Source of the DNA: Rickettsiales bacterium | GTDB lineage: Bacteria > Pseudomonadota > Alphaproteobacteria > Rickettsiales > SXRF01 | Length of the DNA stretch: 64,000 nucleotides | Assembly (NCBI GenBank): GCA_041396965.1 | Contig: JAWKXN010000001.1 | Span: 1,426,001-1,490,000, forward strand | Direction of reading: 5' to 3' | Shown: positions 34,284 through 42,899 of the stretch, in pieces | Numbering within the stretch: position 1 is the first letter of the stretch | Layout: the number at the start of each line of letters is the position of its first letter | Translations under genes and position numbers: made by a program | The notes under the pieces: generated by a model | What the model saw: the letters and a program-made list of their open reading frames with translations, nothing else | Database searches by the model: none | What the model was told of the DNA's origin: nothing

Positions 34284-36458
34284 CTATCTAGATGCACTCT
34301 TCGCCAACCTTACTAAATTGATAAACTCAGCTCTATAACCGAACTCATCGTCACCTTTCGCTGATTTGGCTAGGTCTATAACATCATCATAGCTATATGA
34401 CTTTGTATAAGAATCTCCACGTAATATCTGGGCGAAAGCGGCAACAGCGGTCGCGAATCTAGAGTTGGCAGACGCATCAGCGATTCTGTCTTTCTCAACT
34501 TTGTTATCAACCGGAGTAGTAATAAGCTTGCTTTTATTACTGTCAGGAAGTTTATAGCGAATTTTTACAAAAGCATACTCATCAGAATTATCGGAATCTT
34601 TTGCGGAATCTTTCTCTTTCTTATCAACCTTCTGATACCGAGAGTCATCTATAAGCCTAGCTTTACTTCCCACTGGAATCATTTCATAAATAGCGGTAAC
34701 TGAGTGCCCCGCGCCTATATCTCCAGCATCCACCTTATCATTATTAAAATCCTCACGTTTTAGCATACGTGTTTCATAACCAATAAGCCGGTACTCCACC
34801 ACTTTTGTCGGATTAAACTCAATCTGAATTTTTACGTCCTTCGCGATTGGAAACAGAGTGGAACTAGCTTCCTCAACCAAAACCTTGCGAGCCTCACTGA
34901 GGCTATCAATATAAGCGGCATTACCGTTACCATTTTGCGCTAGTGTCTGCATGATAGCATCATTATAATTCCCCATACCAAATCCAAGCACAGAAAGGAA
35001 TATTCCGCTATCACGCTGCCGTTCAATATAACCTTTAAGCTCTTCCTGATTAGTAATCCCAACATTGAAGTCACCATCGGTTGCTAAAATAACTCTGTTT
35101 ACACCGTTTTTATCAAAATTATCCTTTGCGAGCCTATAAGCTGTTTTAATACCTTGCGCTCCAGCGGTTGAGCCACCCGCTCCTAGTGAATCGAGTATTC
35201 TTATTATTTTAGATTTATCGCTAACTTTCGTCGGCTCTAAAGCTACTCCCGCGCTTCCTGCGTAAGTTACTATTGACACTGTATCATCATCCCGCAAACC
35301 ATCAAGCAGCAGCTTCATAGAGTTTTTAAGCAACGGCAATTTATTTTGATTATGCATAGAGCCGGAAGTATCAATTAAAAATACTAGATTAGAGCGTGGC
35401 TTTTCCTTATTTTCTATCTGATAGCCTTTAATCCCGATATGTAAAAGCTTAGTGTCATTATTCCATGGCGTTGGAAATACCGACATATTAGCCTTAAACG
35501 GCACTGACTTACTTTCAGGAACTTCATAATTATACGGAAAGTAATTTACCAGTTCCTCAACCCGTACCGAGTTTTTCTGCGGCAAAACATTATTATTCAG
35601 TGACGCGCGCATAAATGAGTAAGAGGAAGTGTCAACATCAATCGAGAAGGTGGAAACCGGTTCTTCTTTAGTTACCTTAACCGGATTTTCTTTTATTTCC
35701 TCAAATTTATCCCGTCCCTTGTCCTGATATGAATACCCCTGAACATCATCAACCTCATTATAAGGTGATACTTTTGATGCTGATCTTGGTGATTGTACCA
35801 TAACTGAGGATGGGGCGACAGCGTCAGCAACCGCCATACCACCTAAAGAACGTGACTCTTTTCTATAAAAAGACTCTTCCGCCTCAAACGCTCTACCATC
35901 ACGTTTTGCTTTTTTCATTGGAGCTACCGATGATGGAGCTGATGGAGGAGGTGCTATATCAGCCTGCAATTCTGTAGCCTGCTTATCTACATTATTAGCG
36001 GCGGATAAAGGTATCGCCCCACCTCCAGTTACCAAATTATTACCCGAATCATAATCTTTACGTTCCGACTTAGCACCAAACATTCCAAACGTAGAACCAA
36101 CTGACTTCTCTTCAATAGCCAATTCTTTTTTATATTTGTCACCAAATAATAAATCGCTTGTAAGGTAAGTGCTGTTCATAAGTGTTACCGCCACCACCGC
36201 GACACAAACACCACCGGCTGCCATATATGCTTTTTTCATGGAATATTCTCCTTTTATTGTCTTACAGATATTTTCATAAACAGTTTTCACTGTATCCATA
36301 AGACGACTAGAAGAAGTATTTCCTTGGTGATTTTTTGAGTATTTTTTATCAAACTCCGTCATTGCCTTTGAAATAGCGGCGTTTTTTGCCGAATCCGTAG
36401 GTTTTGGCGACTCACTTTTGCGCAGAGAATCTATTATATCATCAAGCTTATCACTCAT
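34284..36458 (-). CDS. von Willebrand factor A domain protein, sigma-factor-linked
   Basis: About 724 residues. A short cytoplasmic N-terminus (MSDKLDDIIDSLRKSESPKP) and a membrane helix near residue 80 (AYMAAGGVCVAVVAVTLMNS) precede a low-complexity Pro/Ser region and then a YfbK-like vWA module: EEPVSTFSIDVDTSSYSFMR, the MIDAS motif FLIDTSGSMHNQNKLPLLK, and ILATDGDFNVGITNQEELKG. A C-terminal DUF3520-like domain ends the protein. The gene overlaps the upstream ECF sigma factor gene by a few bases, so the short cytoplasmic end may act as anti-sigma factor. The start at 36458 is the second of two close ATGs (first at 36467). Confidence 0.9.
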   Translation of the reverse strand: MSDKLDDIIDSLRKSESPKPTDSAKNAAISKAMTEFDKKYSKNHQGNTSSSRLMDTVKTVYENICKTIKGEYSMKKAYMAAGGVCVAVVAVTLMNSTYLTSDLLFGDKYKKELAIEEKSVGSTFGMFGAKSERKDYDSGNNLVTGGGAIPLSAANNVDKQATELQADIAPPPSAPSSVAPMKKAKRDGRAFEAEESFYRKESRSLGGMAVADAVAPSSVMVQSPRSASKVSPYNEVDDVQGYSYQDKGRDKFEEIKENPVKVTKEEPVSTFSIDVDTSSYSFMRASLNNNVLPQKNSVRVEELVNYFPYNYEVPESKSVPFKANMSVFPTPWNNDTKLLHIGIKGYQIENKEKPRSNLVFLIDTSGSMHNQNKLPLLKNSMKLLLDGLRDDDTVSIVTYAGSAGVALEPTKVSDKSKIIRILDSLGAGGSTAGAQGIKTAYRLAKDNFDKNGVNRVILATDGDFNVGITNQEELKGYIERQRDSGIFLSVLGFGMGNYNDAIMQTLAQNGNGNAAYIDSLSEARKVLVEEASSTLFPIAKDVKIQIEFNPTKVVEYRLIGYETRMLKREDFNNDKVDAGDIGAGHSVTAIYEMIPVGSKARLIDDSRYQKVDKKEKDSAKDSDNSDEYAFVKIRYKLPDSNKSKLITTPVDNKVEKDRIADASANSRFATAVAAFAQILRGDSYTKSYSYDDVIDLAKSAKGDDEFGYRAEFINLVRLAKSASR

Positions 36459-36984
36459 AATAACCATCCACCGCTTTTTTCAAATATTTGCGTACCTCGC
36501 TCATCCGCCATGAAATAGTTGACTCAGCGCATCCTAATATCCTACCAACCTCAGCATGATTTAATTCCTCAGCGATAACCAGCAATGCCGTCTCTCTTAA
36601 AGGCTCATCAAGAGTATTTATCTGCCGATATAACCATGCTACCTTGCTGTTTGTATCATCTTTATCCAGCTTCTCATTACCATCAAACTCAATATATTTC
36701 TTCTCAAGACTACGATGATTGCTATTTTTCTTACAAAAATCACGGCATGAGTTAACCACTACCCGATACAACCAAGTAGAAAAACTACTCCTACCATCAA
36801 ATTTACTCAGTTTATGAACCAATCCCACGCACACCTCCTGCGCAATATCCTCAGCGTCATGAGAGTCGCCTAAAAAACGATACGCTACACGATAAACCAT
36901 ATCATAATTACGCTCCAGCAACACATTAAAGGATAACGCGTCACCCTTTTTTGCTTGCTCAATAAGTGTTTCCTCATTATCCAT
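36451..36984 (-). CDS. ECF-type RNA polymerase sigma factor
   Basis: About 177 residues. Sigma-70 region 2 is visible as VYRVAYRFLGDSHDAEDIAQ followed by SFSTWLYRVVVNSCRDFCKK; region 4, the helix-turn-helix for the -35 element, is LNHAEVGRILGCAESTISWR. There is no region 1 or 3, as in ECF factors. The ATG at 36984 is preferred over an upstream TTG. The downstream vWA gene overlaps its end, so the pair is translationally coupled and probably forms a membrane-linked regulatory unit. Confidence 0.92.
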   Translation of the reverse strand: MDNEETLIEQAKKGDALSFNVLLERNYDMVYRVAYRFLGDSHDAEDIAQEVCVGLVHKLSKFDGRSSFSTWLYRVVVNSCRDFCKKNSNHRSLEKKYIEFDGNEKLDKDDTNSKVAWLYRQINTLDEPLRETALLVIAEELNHAEVGRILGCAESTISWRMSEVRKYLKKAVDGYYE

Positions 36985-37040
36985 ATATAACAATTATATA
37001 ATAATTAGACGATTCATAACCGTAATTCCTTGGCAATCCT

Positions 37041-37727
37041 TTAACTTACCGAAGATGCTTCTTCAACTGCCTTTTCTACAGCCTCTTCTGATAATTCATT
37101 TTCCTCTTTCTCTTTCCTTGACAATATAATAACCGCTGTTCCTGCCATTTTATCATGCCATCCTTGACGTCTTTTATCAAAACCAATCCATATTATTCCT
37201 AAAAAAAACACAGAACATGAAACAATATAGCCAAGACTCCTAATTATAATTTGTCGGCTATTTATTGGTTTTTCAGTATTTACATCAACTATTCTCATTC
37301 CAAGCAATAACTTACCCGGTGTCGCTGACCAAAATTTCCAACAAATAGCCGAAACCAATAACAAAATACCAGATTGTAAGAAAAACTCCGCCATTTTCCC
37401 ACTTTCTATAAATAATTTTATAAACTCAGAAATTTTTGGCTCCATAGAAGATAATTCATTAATACTAACCTCACGAACATTAACCATTAACCCTACAAAT
37501 AAGTTCATAATCGGCGCTAGCGTAAAAGTAGCGATAACCGTATCTATGGTCACAGCTAACATCCTACGATTAATAGTGGCGTATTTTTTATATTTAGGAT
37601 CCGGCAACCCAAGCACCTTAAACGGATCAAACGGTAGCATATCCTCTATTTTTTTTACTTCACGTTTTTTATCACCAGCGTTGATAGAACTGCCTTTATT
37701 ATCACTTCCATTTCTATTATTACTCAT
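37041..37727 (-). CDS. RDD family membrane protein
   Basis: A 228-residue protein with an RDD-type domain. It shows RRMLAVTIDTVIATFTLAPI (first helix with the family's R..A..ID pattern), a middle helix (SGILLLVSAICWKFWSATPG) with the conserved TPGKLLLGMRIVD motif, and a third helix (YIVSCSVFFLGIIWIGFDKR) followed by RRQGWHDKMAGTAVI. The C-terminal tail is acidic. RDD proteins are mostly of unknown or transport-related function. Its start overlaps the bioD stop (ATGA), so it is the last gene of the biotin operon. Confidence 0.88.
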   Translation of the reverse strand: MSNNRNGSDNKGSSINAGDKKREVKKIEDMLPFDPFKVLGLPDPKYKKYATINRRMLAVTIDTVIATFTLAPIMNLFVGLMVNVREVSINELSSMEPKISEFIKLFIESGKMAEFFLQSGILLLVSAICWKFWSATPGKLLLGMRIVDVNTEKPINSRQIIIRSLGYIVSCSVFFLGIIWIGFDKRRQGWHDKMAGTAVIILSRKEKEENELSEEAVEKAVEEASSVS

Positions 37728-38419
37728 GATAATATTCCATTTAATTGAATTATCTCTTGTGGATTAACAGCATAGCCTCTTTGATAGCTAATAGTAATAA
37801 TAGAAGTTTTCACTGATATAAAGTTGCTTATAGTAGATACCGTATCTTTCAAATCAACCTCACTATTTTTGGACTCATTAATTATCAAATAATCTGTATT
37901 TATACCAACCGATTGTAAACCTCGTAACGCTGTCAAGCAATGGCTTATAGATCCCAAATAGCTACCAGCTACTAATATAATTTTCCATCCACTCAGTTCC
38001 TTTATCCAGTCCATAACTGTACTACTCTCATTCAGTGGAACCATCACCCCACCTACTCCCTCAACCAATATGACATCCGCGTCCATAGATTCTTTCTGCC
38101 TGCAAAACTCCACCAAATCTTTAACTTCTATTCTTTTACCCTCTTTTTCCGCTGCCATATTAGGAGAAAGCGGAGCTACAAAACGATATGGTGATACCAT
38201 ATTTATATTTTTATCATCAAATATGAGACCTAAACTTTTTAGTATAACAGCACTATCACTATTTTTTTTGGTTTCATCATCACGATCATCATAACCACTT
38301 ATTACTGGCTTAAAAGCGGCGACATTTTTACCTGATTCTTTTAACTGACGACACAAAGCGGCGGTAATAAAAGTTTTGCCAATGCCAGTTCCAACAGATG
38401 TAATAAAAAATTTCTTCAT
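37724..38419 (-). CDS. bioD: dethiobiotin synthetase BioD
   Basis: A 231-residue ATP-dependent carboxylase that closes the ureido ring of dethiobiotin. The P-loop is FITSVGTGIGKTFITAALCR at the N-terminus. FKPVISGYDDRD contains the conserved K..SG segment, and VILVEGVGGVMVPLNE is the third motif. It sits after bioC, separated by an 79-base gap filled with CCTAG heptads, and overlaps the RDD gene. Confidence 0.93.
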   Translation of the reverse strand: MKKFFITSVGTGIGKTFITAALCRQLKESGKNVAAFKPVISGYDDRDDETKKNSDSAVILKSLGLIFDDKNINMVSPYRFVAPLSPNMAAEKEGKRIEVKDLVEFCRQKESMDADVILVEGVGGVMVPLNESSTVMDWIKELSGWKIILVAGSYLGSISHCLTALRGLQSVGINTDYLIINESKNSEVDLKDTVSTISNFISVKTSIITISYQRGYAVNPQEIIQLNGILS

Positions 38420-38444
38420 ATTGTTTCTCTTAGTAACTAGACTG

Positions 38445-38490
38445 CCTAGTCCCTAGAACCTAGTCCCTAGAACCTAGCTCCTAGTCCCTA
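38445..38490 (+). repeat. heptanucleotide repeat tract [CCTAGNN]6.5
   Basis: The units are CCTAGTC, CCTAGAA, CCTAGTC, CCTAGAA, CCTAGCT, CCTAGTC, then CCTA: six and a half uninterrupted 7-mers with an invariant CCTAG core and variable last two bases. It fills most of the gap between bioC and bioD, inside the operon. It is the clearest of the tracts. Confidence 0.9.
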
Positions 38491-38498
38491 TTTACAAT

Positions 38499-39263
38499 CT
38501 ACTTCTCAAAAACCATAGTCATAACATTCCAACTAAGCGGATATTTCCCATCTTCTATCTCATAAGAATTCTTCAATTTTTCTAATTGTCTTGGAGTCAT
38601 CAAACCTTTACGACGGTTTAATAATTTATTACCAGCGCCTATATTTTTTATTGAACGCAGCACAGACATAACATCATCATATGACTCAACATATCTATTC
38701 TCATCATTAACTTCCAGCACCACCCCACCCAAATGCGCTACCGTATTAAGCAATAACTCAGATGGAACAAACTTGCTTATATGTGGAAATGAGTCAATCT
38801 CAGCGAAAGCTTTTTCTAACTCGCTAATAGTACCATCCACGAAGCTAGTGATAACCGCCATTCCTTCTGGTTTTAATATCCGCAAAATTTCTGAAATAAA
38901 TTGCTTTGGATTATCAACCCACTGCATAACTAGAGAAGAAAAAACTCCGTCAAAAGATGAATCAGCAAATGGCAGCATCTCAGCATCAGCATTTATCACC
39001 ATCGCGCCTTTTTCCGCTGACTTTTTACACATACCATAAGCGATGTCTACACCTGTTACCCACCAGCCATTATCCAATTTTTTAACCTCATCGTAAAAAG
39101 CCGCCGTACCGCAGCCAATATCAAGAATACGTGAATTATCTGGAAAATATGTTTCGGCTATACTGATCGTCTCATCTCGTATAATTTTCTGCAGTTGCGC
39201 TTTCTCATCATAGCTAGCGGCCGCACTACCAAAATCTGCCTTAATATAATTTTTATCAAACAT
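38499..39263 (-). CDS. bioC: malonyl-ACP O-methyltransferase BioC
   Basis: A 254-residue SAM-dependent methyltransferase that masks malonyl-ACP so the fatty acid machinery can build the pimelate chain. It starts MFDKNYIKADFGSAAASYDE, the BioC-typical F..AA..Y. pattern; SAM motif I is SRILDIGCGTAAFYDEV, and motif DGVFSSLVMQWVDNPKQFIS follows. It begins one base after bioH ends, within the bioF-H-C-D operon, which confirms the assignment over a generic methyltransferase. Confidence 0.92.
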   Translation of the reverse strand: MFDKNYIKADFGSAAASYDEKAQLQKIIRDETISIAETYFPDNSRILDIGCGTAAFYDEVKKLDNGWWVTGVDIAYGMCKKSAEKGAMVINADAEMLPFADSSFDGVFSSLVMQWVDNPKQFISEILRILKPEGMAVITSFVDGTISELEKAFAEIDSFPHISKFVPSELLLNTVAHLGGVVLEVNDENRYVESYDDVMSVLRSIKNIGAGNKLLNRRKGLMTPRQLEKLKNSYEIEDGKYPLSWNVMTMVFEK

Positions 39264-39950
39264 TTATTTTTCTGTTATGTATTTCTCTACTTGTTTTTTT
39301 ACAAACTCACTATCATGCCAGTGTGGAGCGTGACCAGCACCATTCATTACTATGTGCTTTGTTTCACCCATCCTTTTAACAAATTCGTCAGACTGCGCGA
39401 AATCAACCACCTTATCATTAACCCCGTGTATAATAAGTGATGCTGGCAATTTGTCAAAATCAAGACTATCGCAATTAAACCTCTCAAGCTCATCAAGCCA
39501 ATAAAGCCAGTTTTTCTTCAATATAAGCGACTTATCATAAATATTCAGCCATTCTTTTACTTCAACTTCCCTCTCATCATCAAGACTTATAAGTCCCCAT
39601 GCTTTAGTAAGCGTTCTTGGTGAATTACGACTATAATTTTCTCTGAATTTAACAAACTGATCTGCTGGCATACCAACATTATCATTACTTACAAAACTAA
39701 ATGGTGTCGCTATAAGTACCATCTTATCAGTTTTTATCACACCATTAGCTAACGCTCTTACTAATATCTGTCCACCAAGTGACCAGCCAATAACAGCGTC
39801 ATATTCCCTACCTATTATTACTATCTCCTCCATCACCTGCTCAACATTATCATAAACGGAATAATCAAAATGCACTGCTTGCGGAACAATAGATGATAAA
39901 GCGTCATGAGCCTGCCCCCAGCCACTTAGCGCGAGTATATTCATATCCAT
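39264..39950 (-). CDS. bioH: pimeloyl-ACP methyl ester esterase, BioH-like
   Basis: A 228-residue alpha/beta hydrolase. The N-terminal LALSGWGQAHDAL corresponds to the oxyanion region. The nucleophile elbow is VIGWSLGGQILVRAL (GxSxG), a late Asp lies in IIHGVNDKVVDFAQ, and the catalytic His in NGAGHAPHWHDS. It removes the methyl group from pimeloyl-ACP methyl ester made after BioC action. It overlaps bioF by 10 bases and abuts bioC. Several unrelated esterases can fill this role (BioH, BioG, BioK); the GWSLGG elbow favours the BioH type, but the exact subtype is uncertain. Confidence 0.82.
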   Translation of the reverse strand: MDMNILALSGWGQAHDALSSIVPQAVHFDYSVYDNVEQVMEEIVIIGREYDAVIGWSLGGQILVRALANGVIKTDKMVLIATPFSFVSNDNVGMPADQFVKFRENYSRNSPRTLTKAWGLISLDDEREVEVKEWLNIYDKSLILKKNWLYWLDELERFNCDSLDFDKLPASLIIHGVNDKVVDFAQSDEFVKRMGETKHIVMNGAGHAPHWHDSEFVKKQVEKYITEK

Positions 39951-41077
39951 CCCTGCTTTTTTATAACGTTACATAGTCTTACAATCTGTTCTTCATTATG
40001 CAACGCTGAGAATGTAAAGCGCAACCTAGCGGTATTTTCTGGCACTGTCGGCGGGCGAATAGCACTTACTAAAAAACCATTTTCCGCAAGCAACTTGGAA
40101 GCCTCTAATGTCTTTTCATTTTCTTGCAGCACAAGTGGAACTATTGTGCTTTGCGCCTGTGGCAACCCAAGACTATCCGTAAAAATTCTAGCGTTTTCTA
40201 TCGGCTTTTCACCTATATTAGGGTTATCCTTTATAATTTTTAGAGCTTCTATAGCGGAAGCTATTACAGCAGGTGGCAGCCCAGTTGAGAAAATAAAGCT
40301 CCTAGCCGAGTTCCTCAAATAATCTATAAGTATTTTACTCCCACAGACATAACCGCCATAACCTCCTATAGCCTTAGACAAAGTTCCCATTTTTATTGAT
40401 ACATTATCATATTCACCAAAAATATTGTCACGAAAAAATATAGTGTTGTGAGCGCAATCAGCCATTAAAAAGGCGTTATACTCTCTGGCGAGCTTCCCAA
40501 ATTCGTCCAGATGCGCCATATCACCATCCATACTAAATATTTTTTCGCTAATTATAAGACAATTCTGATAATCAGCCCTATTTTCCGCAAGCAACATCCG
40601 GCAATGTTCTATGTTATTATGAGAAAAACGCAGCATATCAGCGCCAGAGATCCTAGCAGCGTCAATTATACAGGCATGTACCAATCGGTCGGTGATAATC
40701 AGATCATGCCTTCCTACTATGGCTGGTATTATCCCTATATTCGCCAAATAACCACTGCCAAAAACACAAGCCGCTTCCGTACCACAAGCCTCAGCGAGCA
40801 ATCCCTCTAACTCCGTATAAAGCTCACAATCACCGCTTACCAACCTTGAGGCACCAGCCCCACACCCATATTTTTCTATCGCTTTACGTGACGCTTCATT
40901 TACCCGCGCATCCGCCGCAAGCCCTAAATAATCATTACAGCAAAAAGAAATAAGTTCCTTATCATTTCTGTTTATATAAACACCATCATGACGATAGACA
41001 GGAACAATTTCTCGTTTTTGCTTTTTATTCTCTATCAACCATAATTTTTTCTTAAGTATATTATCAAGCTCTGTCAT
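39941..41077 (-). CDS. bioF: 8-amino-7-oxononanoate synthase BioF
   Basis: A 378-residue PLP enzyme joining pimeloyl-ACP and L-alanine, the first committed step of biotin ring assembly. The N-terminal LISFCCNDYLGLAADARV, the glycine-rich GCGAGASRLVSGDCELYTEL, and the Schiff-base Lys in MGTLSKAIGGYGGYVCGSK are all present. It is first in the operon bioF-bioH-bioC-bioD-RDD. bioA and bioB are absent from the window and must lie elsewhere if the pathway is complete. Confidence 0.95.
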   Translation of the reverse strand: MTELDNILKKKLWLIENKKQKREIVPVYRHDGVYINRNDKELISFCCNDYLGLAADARVNEASRKAIEKYGCGAGASRLVSGDCELYTELEGLLAEACGTEAACVFGSGYLANIGIIPAIVGRHDLIITDRLVHACIIDAARISGADMLRFSHNNIEHCRMLLAENRADYQNCLIISEKIFSMDGDMAHLDEFGKLAREYNAFLMADCAHNTIFFRDNIFGEYDNVSIKMGTLSKAIGGYGGYVCGSKILIDYLRNSARSFIFSTGLPPAVIASAIEALKIIKDNPNIGEKPIENARIFTDSLGLPQAQSTIVPLVLQENEKTLEASKLLAENGFLVSAIRPPTVPENTARLRFTFSALHNEEQIVRLCNVIKKQGWI

Positions 41078-41104
41078 TTATCATGGATTCACTTTATTGG
41101 TTAC

Positions 41105-41130
41105 TTATACTTGTTTTGGATAATTTTTAT
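41105..41130 (+). repeat. 26-bp repeat shared with the dnaK-dnaJ spacer (copy 1)
   Basis: The 26 bases here are identical to those at 59891-59916 (they begin TTATACTTGTTTTGG and end ATAATTTTTAT). Each copy lies 50-90 bases upstream of a plus-strand gene (rapZ here, dnaJ there). It may be a shared promoter or regulator site, or a small dispersed repeat. Confidence 0.6.
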
Positions 41131-41220
41131 TCTAATAAGTATATTGAAAATACTGTAATATACATATATTAAACAACACTACTATCATTAAACGACTCTA
41201 CCATAAGAATTAAGCTATAT

Positions 41221-42102
41221 ATGAAGTTAATACTTATAACAGGTATGTCAGGAGCTGGAAAGACCGTAGCTCTTAGAACCCTAGAGGATTCAGGGTTTGA
41301 GGCGATAGATAATCTGCCGCTTAATTTCCTTGATATAGTAGTAAACACTGAAAAAACAGAAAAAAATAAAGATAGTAAATCATCAGCGATAATCAATCAG
41401 GGCAATCTGGCTATAGGTTGTGATATACGTAGTCGTGATTTTTCTATAGAGCATTTCACAAAAATAATATCAAAATTCAGGAATAATCCAGATATTGACT
41501 TCAAGATGTTATTTTTAGACGCTGATGATGAGACATTACGCAGACGCTTTAGCGAAACCCGCCGCCGCCATCCACTTGCCCAAGACAGACCAATACTAGA
41601 TGGCATATCTCATGAACGTTCCCTTCTTGATAAGTTACGCGAACCCGCAGATCTAATAATAGATACTAGCGATACTAAGGTTATAGATCTAAGACAAATG
41701 ATAATATCAAATTTCGCGAGAGATGAGCGTAAATTGTCGATAGTGATAACTTCTTTTTCTTTCAAGCATGGCATTCCAAGAGAGGCTGATACGGTTTTTG
41801 ATGTAAGATTTCTTAAAAACCCATACTATGATGAAGAACTTAGAGAACTCTCAGGACAAGACATACCTGTCGGTGAGTATATAGAATCAGATAATAATTT
41901 TAGTGATTTTTTTGGTAATATGACCTCACTTATATCACCACTTCTACCAAGATATTTAGCGGAAGGAAAAAATTATCTGACAATAGCTATCGGCTGTACC
42001 GGAGGTCGCCACCGCTCGGTGTATGTTAGTGAGAAATTATATGGTTATTTGAAAGATACCGACTACGAAACCACTTTACGCCATAGAGATCTACTGAGCT
42101 AA
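41221..42102 (+). CDS. rapZ: RNase adapter / nucleotide-binding protein RapZ
   Basis: A 293-residue RapZ/YvcJ family protein. The Walker A motif is ITGMSGAGKTVALRTLEDSG, followed by FEAIDNLPLNFLD, the family's conserved block. The C-terminal domain contains YLTIAIGCTGGRHRSVYVSE, the ligand and RNA-binding part of RapZ. In Alphaproteobacteria rapZ usually lies in the hprK-PTS operon; here it stands alone, convergent with the glycine-zipper gene cluster. Confidence 0.93.
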   Translation: MKLILITGMSGAGKTVALRTLEDSGFEAIDNLPLNFLDIVVNTEKTEKNKDSKSSAIINQGNLAIGCDIRSRDFSIEHFTKIISKFRNNPDIDFKMLFLDADDETLRRRFSETRRRHPLAQDRPILDGISHERSLLDKLREPADLIIDTSDTKVIDLRQMIISNFARDERKLSIVITSFSFKHGIPREADTVFDVRFLKNPYYDEELRELSGQDIPVGEYIESDNNFSDFFGNMTSLISPLLPRYLAEGKNYLTIAIGCTGGRHRSVYVSEKLYGYLKDTDYETTLRHRDLLS

Positions 42103-42107
42103 CAATA

Positions 42108-42797
42108 CTAACCCACCTCGTTTATATTACCAGTTTTTCCATCTATTTTAGGGGTTGGTGGTGGAACCCTGCTCAGCTCATCCTGAAAAACTTTTACTAT
42201 ATCTGGATTACCCGCTCCAGAAATAACTTTCTTGTCATCATCGGTAAGATTTACACTCGCGACATCATTCTGCTTTTCTCGCGCTGGAACTGGATTATCT
42301 TTTACCAAATTCTGGCTCTTAGCTATACTATTTTCTACTACGACTTGACTACTCGCATCATCCTTACTACCAAATAAGCCACCAAGTATACCATTTTTAC
42401 CATCACTGGATACACCGGCGATAAGCGCGCCAATACCAGCTATTATACCAAGCAAAGCGAAAGGACCACCAGAAGTTGACATAAAAGCGAGAGCGGCTAT
42501 ACCCAGACCCAACAACAATCCGCTATTACTAGATTTTCCACCTGACGCTGACTGCTCTTCTTGATCATATTTACTTATGTAAGTAACAGGTTTTGATACG
42601 TTATTACCACCACCTCTACTTCCTCTACCAGTAAGACGTTCGCCAACGCCCATGATAAACCCATTAATTGAATTACCAACACCACGAAGTCCTCTATCAA
42701 GACTCGCGAAAAAACCTCCTCCACTCTGGTAGTCTCTCTTATTACTACCTGTAGCAAAGTCTCCGTTTTCTACTCTATTAAGAAAGTCTAATGGCAC
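42108..42797 (-). CDS. glycine-zipper protein 3 of a three-gene cluster, unknown
   Basis: A 229-residue protein. The first ~80 residues are Gly/Ser/Asn-rich (SGGGFFASLDRGLRGVGNSI). Residues ~95-135 are hydrophobic with GxxxG spacing (GLLLGLGIAALAFMSTSGGP, FALLGIIAGIGALIAGVSSD). The rest is hydrophilic with a Pro-containing tail. It is third in a tandem of three minus-strand genes with the same layout of glycine-rich hydrophobic hairpin plus charged flanks. No known domain. Confidence 0.65.
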   Translation of the reverse strand: MPLDFLNRVENGDFATGSNKRDYQSGGGFFASLDRGLRGVGNSINGFIMGVGERLTGRGSRGGGNNVSKPVTYISKYDQEEQSASGGKSSNSGLLLGLGIAALAFMSTSGGPFALLGIIAGIGALIAGVSSDGKNGILGGLFGSKDDASSQVVVENSIAKSQNLVKDNPVPAREKQNDVASVNLTDDDKKVISGAGNPDIVKVFQDELSRVPPPTPKIDGKTGNINEVG

Positions 42798-42899
42798 AAC
42801 AAAACCTTAATTACACAATATACATGCTATATTCTTACATATTATGGGATTTAAGAAAAGAGAAGGTTTGGTTACAATGTAAACAATGTTAAAAACTTA

